Positions 14,529 to 22,049 of a DNA stretch of 22,049 bases are shown here, piece by piece (the stretch's first letter is position 1; every line of letters begins with the position of its first letter). The notes beneath the pieces are model-generated. The model ran no database searches. It worked only from the letters and a program-made list of their open reading frames with translations, and had not been told where the DNA came from. Source of the stretch: Pseudomonadota bacterium (lineage in GTDB: Bacteria > Pseudomonadota > Alphaproteobacteria > Azospirillales > Azospirillaceae); assembly GCA_023411035.1 (NCBI GenBank), contig JAEYPE010000206.1, forward strand, positions 1-22,049, given 5' to 3'. The position numbers and the translations under genes are program-made.

Positions 14529-14836
14529 CGGCCCACCTCTTCCAGCAGGTCGCGGTTCATCGCGTCGTAGCGGCTGTTGGCGCGCAGCACGTAAACGCCG
14601 GTCATCAGCGAGCAGAAGACGGTGATGACGATGCCGGCAGCCAGCCCGACCGGGAAGATCATGCCCTCGGCCAGCGGGCGCGCCAGCAGGTCGGGCGCCA
14701 GCGCCGTCGCGAACACGAAGGCGTAGTAGACCGCCAGGACGATCAGCGCCAGCCGCCAGCTGAAGCGTGCGCGGCTCGCCGTCATCTCGGCGAACTTCGG
14801 GTTGGACAGCACCCGCTCGTAAATCTCGTCTGACAT
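14525..14836 (-). CDS. yjcH: DUF485 inner-membrane protein (YjcH-like)
   Basis: A 103-residue protein with two predicted membrane helices (ALIVLAVYYAFVFATALAP and VGLAAGIVITVFCSLMTGVYVL). The N-terminal YERVLSNPKFAEMTASRARFSW pattern is the standard DUF485 start. These proteins sit directly upstream of actP in many proteobacteria and are thought to assist the symporter, though the role is not proven. The upstream sequence is A-rich (AAGAAAAGCGATAAAA) with a weak ribosome site. First gene of a two-gene unit. Confidence 0.92.
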   Translation of the reverse strand: MSDEIYERVLSNPKFAEMTASRARFSWRLALIVLAVYYAFVFATALAPDLLARPLAEGMIFPVGLAAGIVITVFCSLMTGVYVLRANSRYDAMNRDLLEEVGR

Positions 14837-15067
14837 GTTTTTTTATCGCTTTTCTTCGAACCCAGACATTGTGCAACGCAGCATTATCCTGGGTGCATGG
14901 CAGCAAAAAGCGAAATTAAATTTCTTCCTCGGAACGACGGCGCGAGAATCGCCGGAATCCGCCATATATTAACTGTTTGTCGGTTAAGGATTATCCTGGT
15001 TTCGGTTGAAGCCTCGAACCGAAATGCGACAACGAGTCGCGCTGCAATGCAGCATCAATCAGGCCGT
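14837..15067. other. Intergenic region with repeats upstream of yjcH-actP
   Basis: A 231-nt AT-richer gap. It should hold the yjcH-actP promoter on the minus strand and the 3' end of the PCS-like gene. Visible structure: ATTATCCTGG occurs twice (14883-14892 and 14990-14999); ACCCAG/CTGGGT arms at 14860-14894; palindrome AGGATTATCCT (14987-14997); and a perfect 8-bp stem TTTCGGTT/AACCGAAA (15000-15007 with 15017-15024) about 45 nt past the PCS-like stop codon. I could not place -35/-10 boxes or a sigma-54 site with confidence. Confidence 0.45.
15000..15024 (-). terminator. Stem-loop after the PCS-like gene
   Basis: Perfect 8-bp arms with a 9-nt loop, 43 nt downstream of the PCS-like stop codon on the minus strand. 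There is no T-run after it, so intrinsic termination is doubtful. Confidence 0.35.
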
Positions 15068-15862
15068 CTATTCCGCTTTCCGCCCTTTCAGGCGGACGCG
15101 GATCAGGCCGCTGCCGGTGGGGTCGGAGCGGTCGGGCTTCACCATCGCCTCCAGCAGCTTCACGTCGCTCGACCAGTAGGGCACGTACCAGAGCCGGTCC
15201 ACGTCCATGACCAGCACCCGATGGGTTTGCGCGTCGTAGGCGCCGAGCGGCGCGATGTGTCCCACCGTGGTATCGCCGGTCAGCGTGCCCTGGTCGTAGG
15301 CCAGCAGAATGATGTCGGAATCGTCCTGTTCGTTCTCGTCCAGGATGCGCCGCAGCGCGGCCAGCGTTTCCGGCGAGGTGTCCTTCGGCCGGAAGACTTC
15401 CACCGTGGCGTCCAGGCCGAAGGCGTCCACCGACCTCCGCACCAGCCCGGCGAAGTCGCCGAAGGACACGCCGTCTCCATTCTCCTCGGAGGCCGCCTTC
15501 CAGCCGTCGTCGTCCACCTCGTTCAGCACCCGCGTCTGGGTGACCAGCCGGCTGGACGACAGCGGCGGCAGGCCGCGCAGCGCGTTGATCATCATCGCCA
15601 CGCTGGCAACCGAACAGGCGCTGCCCGTCTGCTGGGCCGCGTAATAGGGCATCAGCGCCCAGAAGTCCGGCGCTTCGGCCCTGCGCAGGTAATCGCGGTC
15701 CTGGGTCAGCGGGACCGCGTCCGGCCCGAATTTCAGCTTCCTCTCGTCCTGCGTGTCCTGCGCCCCGGCGGGCCCGCCCGCCAGCAGGGCCGGGGCACAC
15801 AGGGTAAGGGCGCAGAGGGCCAGCAGCGCGGACCGTACCGGTGTCTTCGTCAACCTGGTCAA
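15068..15862 (-). CDS. Phytochelatin-synthase-like periplasmic peptidase
   Basis: A 264-residue protein with a Sec signal (SALLALCALTLCAPALLAGG, cleavage near AGAQ at 35). The papain-like phytochelatin synthase domain follows. The catalytic triad is visible: C83 in GSACSVASVAMMINALRG, H202 in VGHIAPLGAYD, and D220 in VMDVDRLWYVPYW. Bacterial members (for example from Nostoc) mainly cleave glycine from glutathione and make little phytochelatin, so a glutathione or gamma-Glu-Cys peptide hydrolase acting in the periplasm is the best guess. The start is a TTG at 15862 with GGAGG 8 nt upstream; GTG 15877 is the alternative. It follows the lipoprotein gene by 20 nt and is surely co-transcribed. No metal-resistance genes are nearby. 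Confidence 0.85.
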   Translation of the reverse strand: MTRLTKTPVRSALLALCALTLCAPALLAGGPAGAQDTQDERKLKFGPDAVPLTQDRDYLRRAEAPDFWALMPYYAAQQTGSACSVASVAMMINALRGLPPLSSSRLVTQTRVLNEVDDDGWKAASEENGDGVSFGDFAGLVRRSVDAFGLDATVEVFRPKDTSPETLAALRRILDENEQDDSDIILLAYDQGTLTGDTTVGHIAPLGAYDAQTHRVLVMDVDRLWYVPYWSSDVKLLEAMVKPDRSDPTGSGLIRVRLKGRKAE

Positions 15863-15882
15863 AGCGGATGCCTCCACCGGCC

Positions 15883-16386
15883 CTATCCAGACGGGGTGGC
15901 CCTTGGCGGGACGCTCTGCGGCACGAGGGCCATGCAGTTCTGCACGATCGCGGCGCAGGCGCCCTGCGACGACGCCCGGTAGACGAGCCGTTCGACGACC
16001 CCGTTTCTCAGGGTGAACGTCGCCTCGCACCGGTTGTCCACCACATCGACCGAGCTCGGAGGATAGGGGTCCCAGGGATCATAGTCGAGCCCGCCATAGC
16101 GCCAGCCGGGATACCCCCACGGATAACCCGGCGGCGGCAGCGGCGGCGGCGAGGCGTAGTAATCGATGGACCCCGCCTGATAGGTGAGAAAATCCAGACC
16201 GCCGCTGGTTGCCTGCCGGAGCGGCGCGCCCGCGCAGGACAGAAGCGTTGCCTTGGGCATGCCGACCAACGCGCTCTGCGCCGCCAGCGCGAGGTCGGCG
16301 CCGGGGTCGGCGCACCCCGCCAGCCCCGCCGCGGCGAGCAGAAGGACCGCGGCGGACCGCCGCAAGGCTTTCGGATGCGGAAGCAC
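15883..16386 (-). CDS. Small lipoprotein, Pro/Tyr/Trp-rich middle (unknown function)
   Basis: A 167-residue lipoprotein. The signal ends in lipobox LAGC with C25 as the lipid anchor. The region ALVGMPKATLLSCAGAPLRQ recalls short outer-membrane lipoproteins with a BamE/SmpA-like G-x-x-x-x-x-L-x-x-x-G-x-P turn. Then comes a Pro/Tyr/Trp/Gly-rich stretch (~78-112: PPPLPPPGYPWGYPG, YDPWDPYPP) and a C-terminal part with paired cysteines that could form disulfides. The start is GTG 16386, chosen because AAGGAGGT lies 7 nt upstream; the ATG at 16413 precedes that site. It ends in TAG 20 nt before the PCS-like gene, suggesting a linked envelope function. Confidence 0.8.
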   Translation of the reverse strand: MLPHPKALRRSAAVLLLAAAGLAGCADPGADLALAAQSALVGMPKATLLSCAGAPLRQATSGGLDFLTYQAGSIDYYASPPPLPPPGYPWGYPGWRYGGLDYDPWDPYPPSSVDVVDNRCEATFTLRNGVVERLVYRASSQGACAAIVQNCMALVPQSVPPRATPSG

Positions 16387-16401
16387 GGGCGGAACCTCCT
16401 T
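16387..16401 (-). promoter_or_regulatory. Strong ribosome binding site deciding a GTG start
   Basis: The minus strand reads AAGGAGGT (16394-16401), a near-perfect anti-16S match, then 7 nt and the GTG of the lipoprotein. It makes GTG rather than the upstream ATG the likely start. Confidence 0.7.
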
Positions 16402-16474
16402 CCCTGGGGGCATACCCGGAAAAACACGGTTCCACCCGACTTTGATCCCACCTTCGCCCCATTCGGGCCGGGGA

Positions 16475-19400
16475 TCATGCGTCCCAGAAATGCGGCATGC
16501 CGTCCGACGCCGTGTAACCGCTCTGGCCGATCATCGCCCAGTCCAGGTCATGGATGCCCATGGCCAGCGCCGGGGAGTTCGCCTGCAATGAATAGTCGCC
16601 GTAATAGGGGTTGTTGAACAGCGGCTTGCCCGTCACGTCGTTGTCGCCGTAGCGGGGCACGTTGTAGACGAGGTTGCCGTCGATCACCGGGTTCCCGGCG
16701 GTCAGCAGCTCCATGTAGTCATCCAGCGGCAGGGTTCCGCTGACGACGTTGCCGGTGATGGTGTTGTTGCGCGGCAGGCCGGGGTCGCCGTGCTTGGGCG
16801 CCCAGCCGACGCGGACGAACTCCTCCGCGTTGCTGGCGATGACGGAAAAGTTGTTGGTGACGAGGTTGTTGTCGCCGCCGTGTATGTGCACCCCGGCCAG
16901 CCCGGTGTCCTTCAGGAAATTTCCGGTCACCGTGACGCCGCCGGCCATGTCGTCCAGATAAATGCCGAAGCCCTTGTGATTGTACAGCCACTGATCGGTG
17001 TTGCTGGTCGCCAGCCCGCCGACATGCTCCACCCAGTTGCCCCGGATGATGGTGCCGGTGTCCACGCTGGACCGGCCCAGCACCTCGATGCCGCCGCCGT
17101 CCGCCGTCTCCAGGTTGGTGTTGGTGACGCGGTTGTACTCGATGACGTTGTTGAGGTTGATGTTGCCGGAATCCCAGTTCTTCAGCGAGATGCCGTAACG
17201 TGCGCTGGAATCCACGTCGTTGTGGGCGATCAGGTTGTTGTCCACCCCGGTGCCGATGATGCCGGCCACCCCCTTGCGCACCTCGCCCACATGGGAAATG
17301 TCGTTGGCGTAGATAAAGTTGCCGTTGCTGCGCCCGTCCAGTTCGATGCCGTTGACGGCCAGATGGTCCAGCGTGTTGCCGCCGACCAGATTGTGCGAGG
17401 AGGCCTCGGTCAGCTTGATCGCCGTGCCGACGTTGACGAAGCTGTTGTTGCCGATGCTGTTGCCGGACGCCCCCTTCAGTTCCAGCGCGTAGCCCCAAGT
17501 GGTGGTGTTGGTGAAGCCCAGCCCTTCGATGGTCACGTCGCTGGTGCCTTTCAGGCGGATCAGCGTGCCGAGCCGGGCCACCTCCACGCCGTCCTGTTCC
17601 ACGGTGGCCGGGTTGGCCGGCTTGAACACCAGATGCCCGTCCGACGCACGCCACGCGAACTCGCCCGCCTGATCGACGAAGGCCGGGTTGTTCAGCAGCT
17701 TGTAGGTCGTGCCCTCGGCAAAGGGCAGCGAGGCGCCGTTCTTCAGCGTGATGGTCCGGGTGGCGTCGTTGACGCCGGCGATCTCGGTCAGCGTGTCGGA
17801 CAGCCGCTCGGCGTCCATCAACTGGATTTTCATGCCGGCAACGATGTCGCCGGACGACATGTCGCCGGTGTGGTATCGCACCGACCAGCCGCTGGGGCCT
17901 TCGCTGGCCGCGTCGGCGAAGTACCAGCCGGTGGTGTAGGGGGTGTCGGCATCGACGATCCCCTTGCTGGCCAGCGTCTGGCGCACGCCGCCGATGGTCA
18001 GGTCGAGGTCGGTGGCCTGCGACAGCTTCGCCGAATAGATTCCGTCGCCCTCGCTGACGAAGTTGGTGACCTTCTCCGCCCCGTTCAGCACCGGCGCCTC
18101 GCCGGGGTAGTTGCGGAAGCTGTGGCCGTTGTCGGCGGCGGTCAGCTCCAGCGTCTTGGTCAGGCGGTAGGTTCCCTCGCGCACATAGGTCGTGTCGATG
18201 TCGCTGTCCCGCATGGCGTCGCGGGCGCGCTCCAGCGTGGCGAAGGGACCGTCGGTGCCGTCGGCGTTCGGTTCGGCCAGCGTGCCGGACCAACCGTCCT
18301 TGCCGTTGACCGCCACGTAGAAGGCCGGTCCGGTCGGCGGTGCCGGAGGCGGTTCGGGCGCCGGCTGGAACAGCTCCGCGGGAGCGTCGACGGTCAGCGC
18401 ACCGCCCCAGTAGAGCGCTTCCTGCCCCTTCACCACGTCCTTTCCATCCAACGCCCCTTTGTCATAGGTGACGATGGAGTCGGTGGCCTCCACGGTGTGG
18501 CCGTTGATGGACACCGACTTGACGAACAGATTGCGGTCCTGCCCGTTCACCACGGAATCGTTGTCGTAATGGATCTGGATCGTGTGGGCTTCCTTGGCGT
18601 CCAGATCGACCGTGAAGGTGAAAGGCGTCGGGTCGCCGGAGGTTGCACGGCCCTCGCCGATGACCTTGCCGTCCACCAGAACCTTGAAATGCGGCGCCAC
18701 CCCGCCGGCGGACTGGCCCCAGGCGGTGACGATGATGTCCGTCGGCGTCAGCTTGGCCGGCGGGGGCGGCGGTGGGGGAGGGTCATAGGGGCCGCCGAAA
18801 TACTCCTCCGGCACGCCGAAGGTCAGGGCGCCGCCCCAAAAGAGCCCTTCCTGCCCGGCGACCACGAATTTTCCATCCACCGGCCCCTTGTCGTAGGAGG
18901 CCAGCGGGTCGGTGGCCTTGATCTCCTGCCCGTCGATGGTGATGCCCTGGACGAACAGGTTGCGGTCCTGGCCGTTGACGGTGACGTCGTTGTCGTAATG
19001 GATCTGGATCTTGTGGGCCTCGTTGGGGTCCACATCGACCTTGAAGCTGTAGCCGGTCGGGCTGGTCGCGCCGACCCAGGCGTCGCCGACCACCTTGTCG
19101 TCCACCAGAAGCTTGAAATGCGGCGGCGTACCGTTCGCGGCGGCGCCCCAGGCATTCACGACGATTTCGGTCGTCATGGTGGCCGGCGCCTTGGGCTCCG
19201 GCTGCTCGACATCGACACTGGCGAACATGGTCTTGGGCAGATCGACGTTCAGCGCCCCGCGCCAATACATCTCCGTCTGCCCGGCGATGACGTTCTTCCC
19301 GTCGATGTCGCCGGTGTCGTAGGTCACCAGCGGGTCGATGCTGAGAATCGGTTTCCCGTTCACCTCGAACGACTTTACGAAGAGGTTGCGGTCCTCCCCG

Positions 19401-19627
19401 TTCACGGAGCCGTCGTTGTCGTATTGAAGTTGCAACTTGTGAGCCTGATCCGCCGGAACGCGGGCGCTGAAGCTGTAACGGCCCAGCGAGGCCGAGGCGA
19501 CGGTCGCCTGCCCGATTTCCAACCCATCCAGCCGCAGCACGAAATGTGGCCACTTTCCACCGGCGGGAGCGCCCCAGGCGTTCACCGTAAAGGTGACGTC
19601 CATCAGTTCGGTAGTTTCGGCAGCCAT
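16475..19627 (-). CDS. Three tandem xylan-binding-type modules fused to a right-handed beta-helix
   Basis: A 1050-residue modular protein. Three ~120-residue modules lie at about 9-135, 153-274 and 295-417. Each has (V/T)xAWGxxAxGxxPHFxxxxD and the calcium-type motif YDND-x2-VNG-x-DRNLFV, as in the CBM60/CBM36-like xylan-binding domain. A poly-Pro linker (283-290) and a Pro-rich linker (~422-434) separate the parts. Residues ~435-1050 begin FYVAVNGKDGWSGTL and PFATLERARDAMR, then many Asn-rich turns (NSIGNNSF, NLIAHNDV, NNTITGNVV), a parallel beta-helix like those of GH141/GH120 or polysaccharide lyases. A plant cell wall or capsule glycan is a likely target. There is no Sec signal and no RTX repeat, so the export route is unclear. 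I chose ATG 19627 (GAGG 7-8 nt upstream) over ATG 19639. Confidence 0.85.
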   Translation of the reverse strand: MAAETTELMDVTFTVNAWGAPAGGKWPHFVLRLDGLEIGQATVASASLGRYSFSARVPADQAHKLQLQYDNDGSVNGEDRNLFVKSFEVNGKPILSIDPLVTYDTGDIDGKNVIAGQTEMYWRGALNVDLPKTMFASVDVEQPEPKAPATMTTEIVVNAWGAAANGTPPHFKLLVDDKVVGDAWVGATSPTGYSFKVDVDPNEAHKIQIHYDNDVTVNGQDRNLFVQGITIDGQEIKATDPLASYDKGPVDGKFVVAGQEGLFWGGALTFGVPEEYFGGPYDPPPPPPPPAKLTPTDIIVTAWGQSAGGVAPHFKVLVDGKVIGEGRATSGDPTPFTFTVDLDAKEAHTIQIHYDNDSVVNGQDRNLFVKSVSINGHTVEATDSIVTYDKGALDGKDVVKGQEALYWGGALTVDAPAELFQPAPEPPPAPPTGPAFYVAVNGKDGWSGTLAEPNADGTDGPFATLERARDAMRDSDIDTTYVREGTYRLTKTLELTAADNGHSFRNYPGEAPVLNGAEKVTNFVSEGDGIYSAKLSQATDLDLTIGGVRQTLASKGIVDADTPYTTGWYFADAASEGPSGWSVRYHTGDMSSGDIVAGMKIQLMDAERLSDTLTEIAGVNDATRTITLKNGASLPFAEGTTYKLLNNPAFVDQAGEFAWRASDGHLVFKPANPATVEQDGVEVARLGTLIRLKGTSDVTIEGLGFTNTTTWGYALELKGASGNSIGNNSFVNVGTAIKLTEASSHNLVGGNTLDHLAVNGIELDGRSNGNFIYANDISHVGEVRKGVAGIIGTGVDNNLIAHNDVDSSARYGISLKNWDSGNINLNNVIEYNRVTNTNLETADGGGIEVLGRSSVDTGTIIRGNWVEHVGGLATSNTDQWLYNHKGFGIYLDDMAGGVTVTGNFLKDTGLAGVHIHGGDNNLVTNNFSVIASNAEEFVRVGWAPKHGDPGLPRNNTITGNVVSGTLPLDDYMELLTAGNPVIDGNLVYNVPRYGDNDVTGKPLFNNPYYGDYSLQANSPALAMGIHDLDWAMIGQSGYTASDGMPHFWDA
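18377..19603 (-). repeat. Three tandem copies of a ~365-bp coding module
   Basis: The modules cover roughly 19230-19603, 18806-19171 and 18377-18745. Protein identity among them is clear: AWG, PHF, YDND, VNGxDRNLFV, YD-x-G-x-(D/V)DGK and WRGAL/WGGAL recur in register. The second and third copies are more alike than the first, which fits duplication inside the gene. Confidence 0.8.
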
Positions 19628-19923
19628 CTCGGACCTCATGCAACTCTGGGGAATGTCTTGGCCCGGAGGTTGAGATGCCGCGCTTAACGGAAAAATAAAA
19701 ATCTTGGTTAAATTAGTATTAACCGCATGAATTCCTGTGACAATCCTTGGGCTATTTGGTCAAACAAAAACGCTTTCATCCTCGAAACAAAGTCTTCATA
19801 TGAGCAAAATATTTTCTCCTGGCGGCCCATGAGTCGCTCGGGGTTTTGTGGATGCCCAATTTTTGGGAAAGTCTGGAAGATTCGCCAAGCAAACAAGTTC
19901 CTGTGCGAGGGCCGCCAAGGCCG
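19628..19923. promoter_or_regulatory. AT-rich intergenic region upstream of the beta-helix gene
   Basis: A 296-nt gap, clearly poorer in GC than the rest of the window, especially 19680-19860. It holds the palindrome GGTTAA-ATTAGTA-TTAACC (19706-19724), 79 nt before the beta-helix start, and runs such as GGAAAAATAAAAAT. It must also contain the 3' end of the nadE transcript. A minus-strand frame of 62 codons (TTG 19896 to 19708; ATG 19830 gives 40 codons) is open, but it lacks a ribosome site and known motifs, so I do not call it a gene. No -35/-10 pair stood out. Confidence 0.5.
19706..19724. promoter_or_regulatory. Operator-like palindrome GGTTAA-N7-TTAACC
   Basis: Perfect 6-bp inverted repeats around a 7-nt AT-only-plus-one-G spacer, centred ~88 nt upstream of the beta-helix gene. 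Size and spacing suit a dimeric regulator, or H-NS/MucR-like proteins that favour AT-rich sites. The regulator is unknown. Confidence 0.4.
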
Positions 19924-21996
19924 CTATTCCTTCGGCACCTCGCGTTCCAGTTCCTCCAGCCAGATGCGCGCGTTGCCGTCGGACGGGGCGCGCCAGTCGC
20001 CGCGCGGCGACAGGGAACCGCCCGCCGTCACCTTCGGCCCGTTGGGCATGGCGGAGCGCTTGAACTGGCTGAAGCCGAAGAATCGCTGGATGAAGACGCG
20101 CATCCAGGAACGGATTTCCGGCAGACCATAGGAACTGCGCTTCTCCAGCGGATAGCCTGCCGGCCAATCGCCACGCTCCGCATCGGACCAGGCGTGCAGG
20201 GCGAGGAACGCGATCTTCGACGGGCGAAGGCCATAGCGGAGCGTGTAGAACAGCGTGAAGTCCTGAAGTTCGTAGGGACCGACGACGGCTTCCGAACTCT
20301 GCAAGGCGCGGTCGCTGTCCGCCGGAACCAGCTCGGGCGAAATCTCGGTCGTCAGGATGTCGCCCAGCGTGTCCAGAACCTCGTCCTGGAACTGGCGCGA
20401 GCCGATGATCCAGCGGATCAGGTGCTGGATCAGCGACTTCGGAACGCCCGCGTTGACGTTGTAGTGCGCCATCTGATCGCCGACGCCATAGGTGCACCAG
20501 CCCAGCGCCAGTTCGGACAGATCGCCGGTTCCCAGCACGATCCCGCCCCGCTGGTTGGCGAGGCGGAACAGGTAATCGGTGCGCAGCCCCGCCTGGACGT
20601 TCTCGAAGGTGACGTCGTAGACCGCCTCGCCGCGGGCGTAGGGATGCCCCATGTCCTTCAGCATCTGGTTGGCGGCAGGGCGGATGTCGAGTTCGTGGTG
20701 CGACACGCCCAGCGAGCGCATCAGCCGCAGGGCGTTGCCCTTGGTCTTGTCGCTGGTGCCGAATCCCGGCATCGTGAAGGCGAGAATGTCGGTGCGCGGC
20801 CGGTCGAGCAGATCCATGGCGCGGGCGGCGACGATCAGGGCGTGGGTGGAATCCAGCCCGCCCGACACGCCGATCACCACGCGCGGCATACCCGTCGCCC
20901 GCAGCCGCTGGACCAGCCCGGCGACCTGGATGTTGTAGGCTTCGTAACAGTCGAGTTCCAGACGCTCCCGCACCGCGGGGACGAAGGGGAAACGGGGAAC
21001 GTTCCGGCGCAGCCCCACATCCCCGCCGGGCGGATCGGCGCAGAAGGGGACCCGGCGGAAACGGCCCGTGGCCGTGCCGTGCAGGCGGCGGTTGTCGTCG
21101 AAGGTGCCCATGCGCAGCCGTTCCTGGCGCAGCACGTCGAGGTCGATGTCCGCAACCGCCATCTGGGCGCCCTGGGGAAAGCGCTCGGTTTCGACCAGGG
21201 TTTCGCCGTTCTCGAAGATCGACGCCTGACCGTCCCAGGCCAGATCGGTGGTCGACTCGCCCGCACCGGCGGAGGAATACAGGTAGGCCGCGATGCAGCG
21301 CGCGGATTGGGCTTTGCACAGCAGCCGGCGGGTGTCCGCCTTGCCGATGGTGATGTTGCTGGCCGACAGGTTCGCCAGCACCGTGGCGCCCGCCAGCGCC
21401 GCTTCGGAACTGGGCGGAACCGCGACCCAGAGATCCTCGCAGATCTCGGCATGGACCACCAACCCCGGCAGGTCCTCGGCCTCGAACAGAAGGTCGGGGC
21501 CGAAGGGGGCGGTGTGCGGGCCGATGCGGATCTCGCCCCCCTCCGTGCCGGCGCCGGACGCGAAATGACGCCGCTCGTAGAATTCCCGGTAGTTGGGAAG
21601 ATGGACCTTCGGCACCACGCCCAGCAGCCGGCCGCGATGCACCGCGACCGCCGTGTTGTAGAGGCGTCCGGCATGCCGCAGCGGTGCGCCGACGAGGACC
21701 AGCGGCATCAGGCCGCGCGACCGCTCCACGAGATGGAGGATGGCGCGTTCCACCTCATCGAGAAGACAATCCTGGAGAAACAGGTCGTCGATCGCGTAGC
21801 CGGACAGCGCCAGCTCGGGAAACAGCGCGACGGCGACCGCCTGGTCGTGGCAATTCCGCAGGCTCTCCAGGACGGTGCCGGCGTTCGCCATGGGGTCCGC
21901 GATCGTGCAAGCCGTCGTGCAGGCCGCGACCCGAGCCATCCCATGGCGATAGAGGGAGCCGAAACTCATGGTGCGAGCCGAGCCGTCAACCGTCAT
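19924..21996 (-). CDS. nadE: Glutamine-dependent NAD+ synthetase
   Basis: A 690-residue cytoplasmic enzyme making NAD+ from deamido-NAD+ (NaAD), ATP and glutamine, the last step of NAD synthesis. Residues ~15-300 are the nitrilase-type glutaminase with catalytic E61 (FPELALSGY), K130 (VPKVHLPNYREFYE) and C186 (HAEICEDLW), matching the M. tuberculosis NadE layout (E52, K121, C176). Residues ~345-690 are the synthetase with the ATP P-loop GVSGGLDST near 373-380, then GFGTSDKTKGNA and LGTGDLSELALGWCTYG. I chose ATG 21996 because GGGAG lies 9 nt before it; ATG 21969 is an alternative. The frame stays open upstream to the window edge, but nothing family-like is there, so the gene is judged complete. 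Confidence 0.95.
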   Translation of the reverse strand: MTVDGSARTMSFGSLYRHGMARVAACTTACTIADPMANAGTVLESLRNCHDQAVAVALFPELALSGYAIDDLFLQDCLLDEVERAILHLVERSRGLMPLVLVGAPLRHAGRLYNTAVAVHRGRLLGVVPKVHLPNYREFYERRHFASGAGTEGGEIRIGPHTAPFGPDLLFEAEDLPGLVVHAEICEDLWVAVPPSSEAALAGATVLANLSASNITIGKADTRRLLCKAQSARCIAAYLYSSAGAGESTTDLAWDGQASIFENGETLVETERFPQGAQMAVADIDLDVLRQERLRMGTFDDNRRLHGTATGRFRRVPFCADPPGGDVGLRRNVPRFPFVPAVRERLELDCYEAYNIQVAGLVQRLRATGMPRVVIGVSGGLDSTHALIVAARAMDLLDRPRTDILAFTMPGFGTSDKTKGNALRLMRSLGVSHHELDIRPAANQMLKDMGHPYARGEAVYDVTFENVQAGLRTDYLFRLANQRGGIVLGTGDLSELALGWCTYGVGDQMAHYNVNAGVPKSLIQHLIRWIIGSRQFQDEVLDTLGDILTTEISPELVPADSDRALQSSEAVVGPYELQDFTLFYTLRYGLRPSKIAFLALHAWSDAERGDWPAGYPLEKRSSYGLPEIRSWMRVFIQRFFGFSQFKRSAMPNGPKVTAGGSLSPRGDWRAPSDGNARIWLEELEREVPKE

Positions 21997-22049
21997 CCTG
22001 TCACTCTCCCAACCAACCATGCGGCAAAGCACGCCAAAGGAAACCATCG

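Noticed and set aside
14837..14906. Sigma-54 promoter upstream of yjcH-actP
   Set aside because: No GG-N10-GC arrangement of -24/-12 elements is present.
16790..19687. 965-codon plus-strand ORF opposite the beta-helix gene
   Set aside because: Long but antisense, with a shadow-type composition; the minus frame has three clear repeated modules.
19708..19896. Small minus-strand ORF (62 codons from TTG, 40 from ATG) between nadE and the beta-helix gene
   Set aside because: No ribosome site, no recognisable motif, and it overlaps the palindrome at 19706-19724. It could be a tiny protein but there is no positive support.

Overview
The window is high-GC alphaproteobacterial DNA. Gene content and rRNA leader style suggest a Rhodospirillales member such as Azospirillum; this is inferred from family resemblance, not from a search. 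Nearly all of it is ordinary chromosomal-type gene space. I see no insertion sequence, prophage, CRISPR array or tRNA.

Left edge (1-670): the first dozen bases are the reverse complement of the 5' end of a 16S rRNA gene, which runs leftward out of the window. The next ~530 bases read as its leader and promoters on the minus strand: two -35/-10 pairs with 17-bp spacers, a perfect 9-bp stem-loop at the start of the leader, and a boxA-like antitermination motif. Diverging from it on the plus strand are a MarR-type regulator, a receiver-domain protein whose reading frame has no stop before it runs into the next gene, and a KefB/CPA2-type cation:proton antiporter.

Sulfate block (3524-9650): a GT-C-like polytopic membrane protein converges on the antiporter. 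It is followed by a complete sulfate ABC importer operon on the minus strand (sbp-cysT-cysW-cysA), with tight or overlapping junctions. Divergent from sbp is a RHE_PE00001/DUF1612-type putative DNA-binding protein. The 323-bp gap between them carries a perfect interrupted palindrome.

Thiol/redox block (10859-12658): an Rrf2 regulator with a four-cysteine cluster lies divergent from a GloC/YcbL-type glyoxalase II. That gene converges on an OsmC-family protein, with a large stem-loop exactly filling the gap between the two stop codons.

Acetate block (12858-14836): a DUF485 protein and the acetate symporter ActP, translationally coupled by an ATGA overlap and followed by a good terminator.

Right part (15068-22049): a small lipoprotein and a phytochelatin-synthase-like periplasmic protein (non-ATG starts with strong Shine-Dalgarno sequences) form a two-gene unit. 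Next is a 1050-residue protein with three tandem xylan-binding-type modules and a C-terminal parallel beta-helix, then an AT-richer intergenic stretch with a GGTTAA-N7-TTAACC palindrome, then glutamine-dependent NAD+ synthetase.

A loose theme is sulfur and thiol handling: sulfate import, a cysteine-rich Rrf2 regulator, a glutathione-linked glyoxalase, an OsmC thiol peroxidase-like protein and a glutathione/phytochelatin-type peptidase. The genes are in separate transcription units, so the link is only suggestive. The least ordinary items are the lipoprotein/PCS-like pair, the CBM-beta-helix protein, the stop-less response regulator and several operator-like palindromes.
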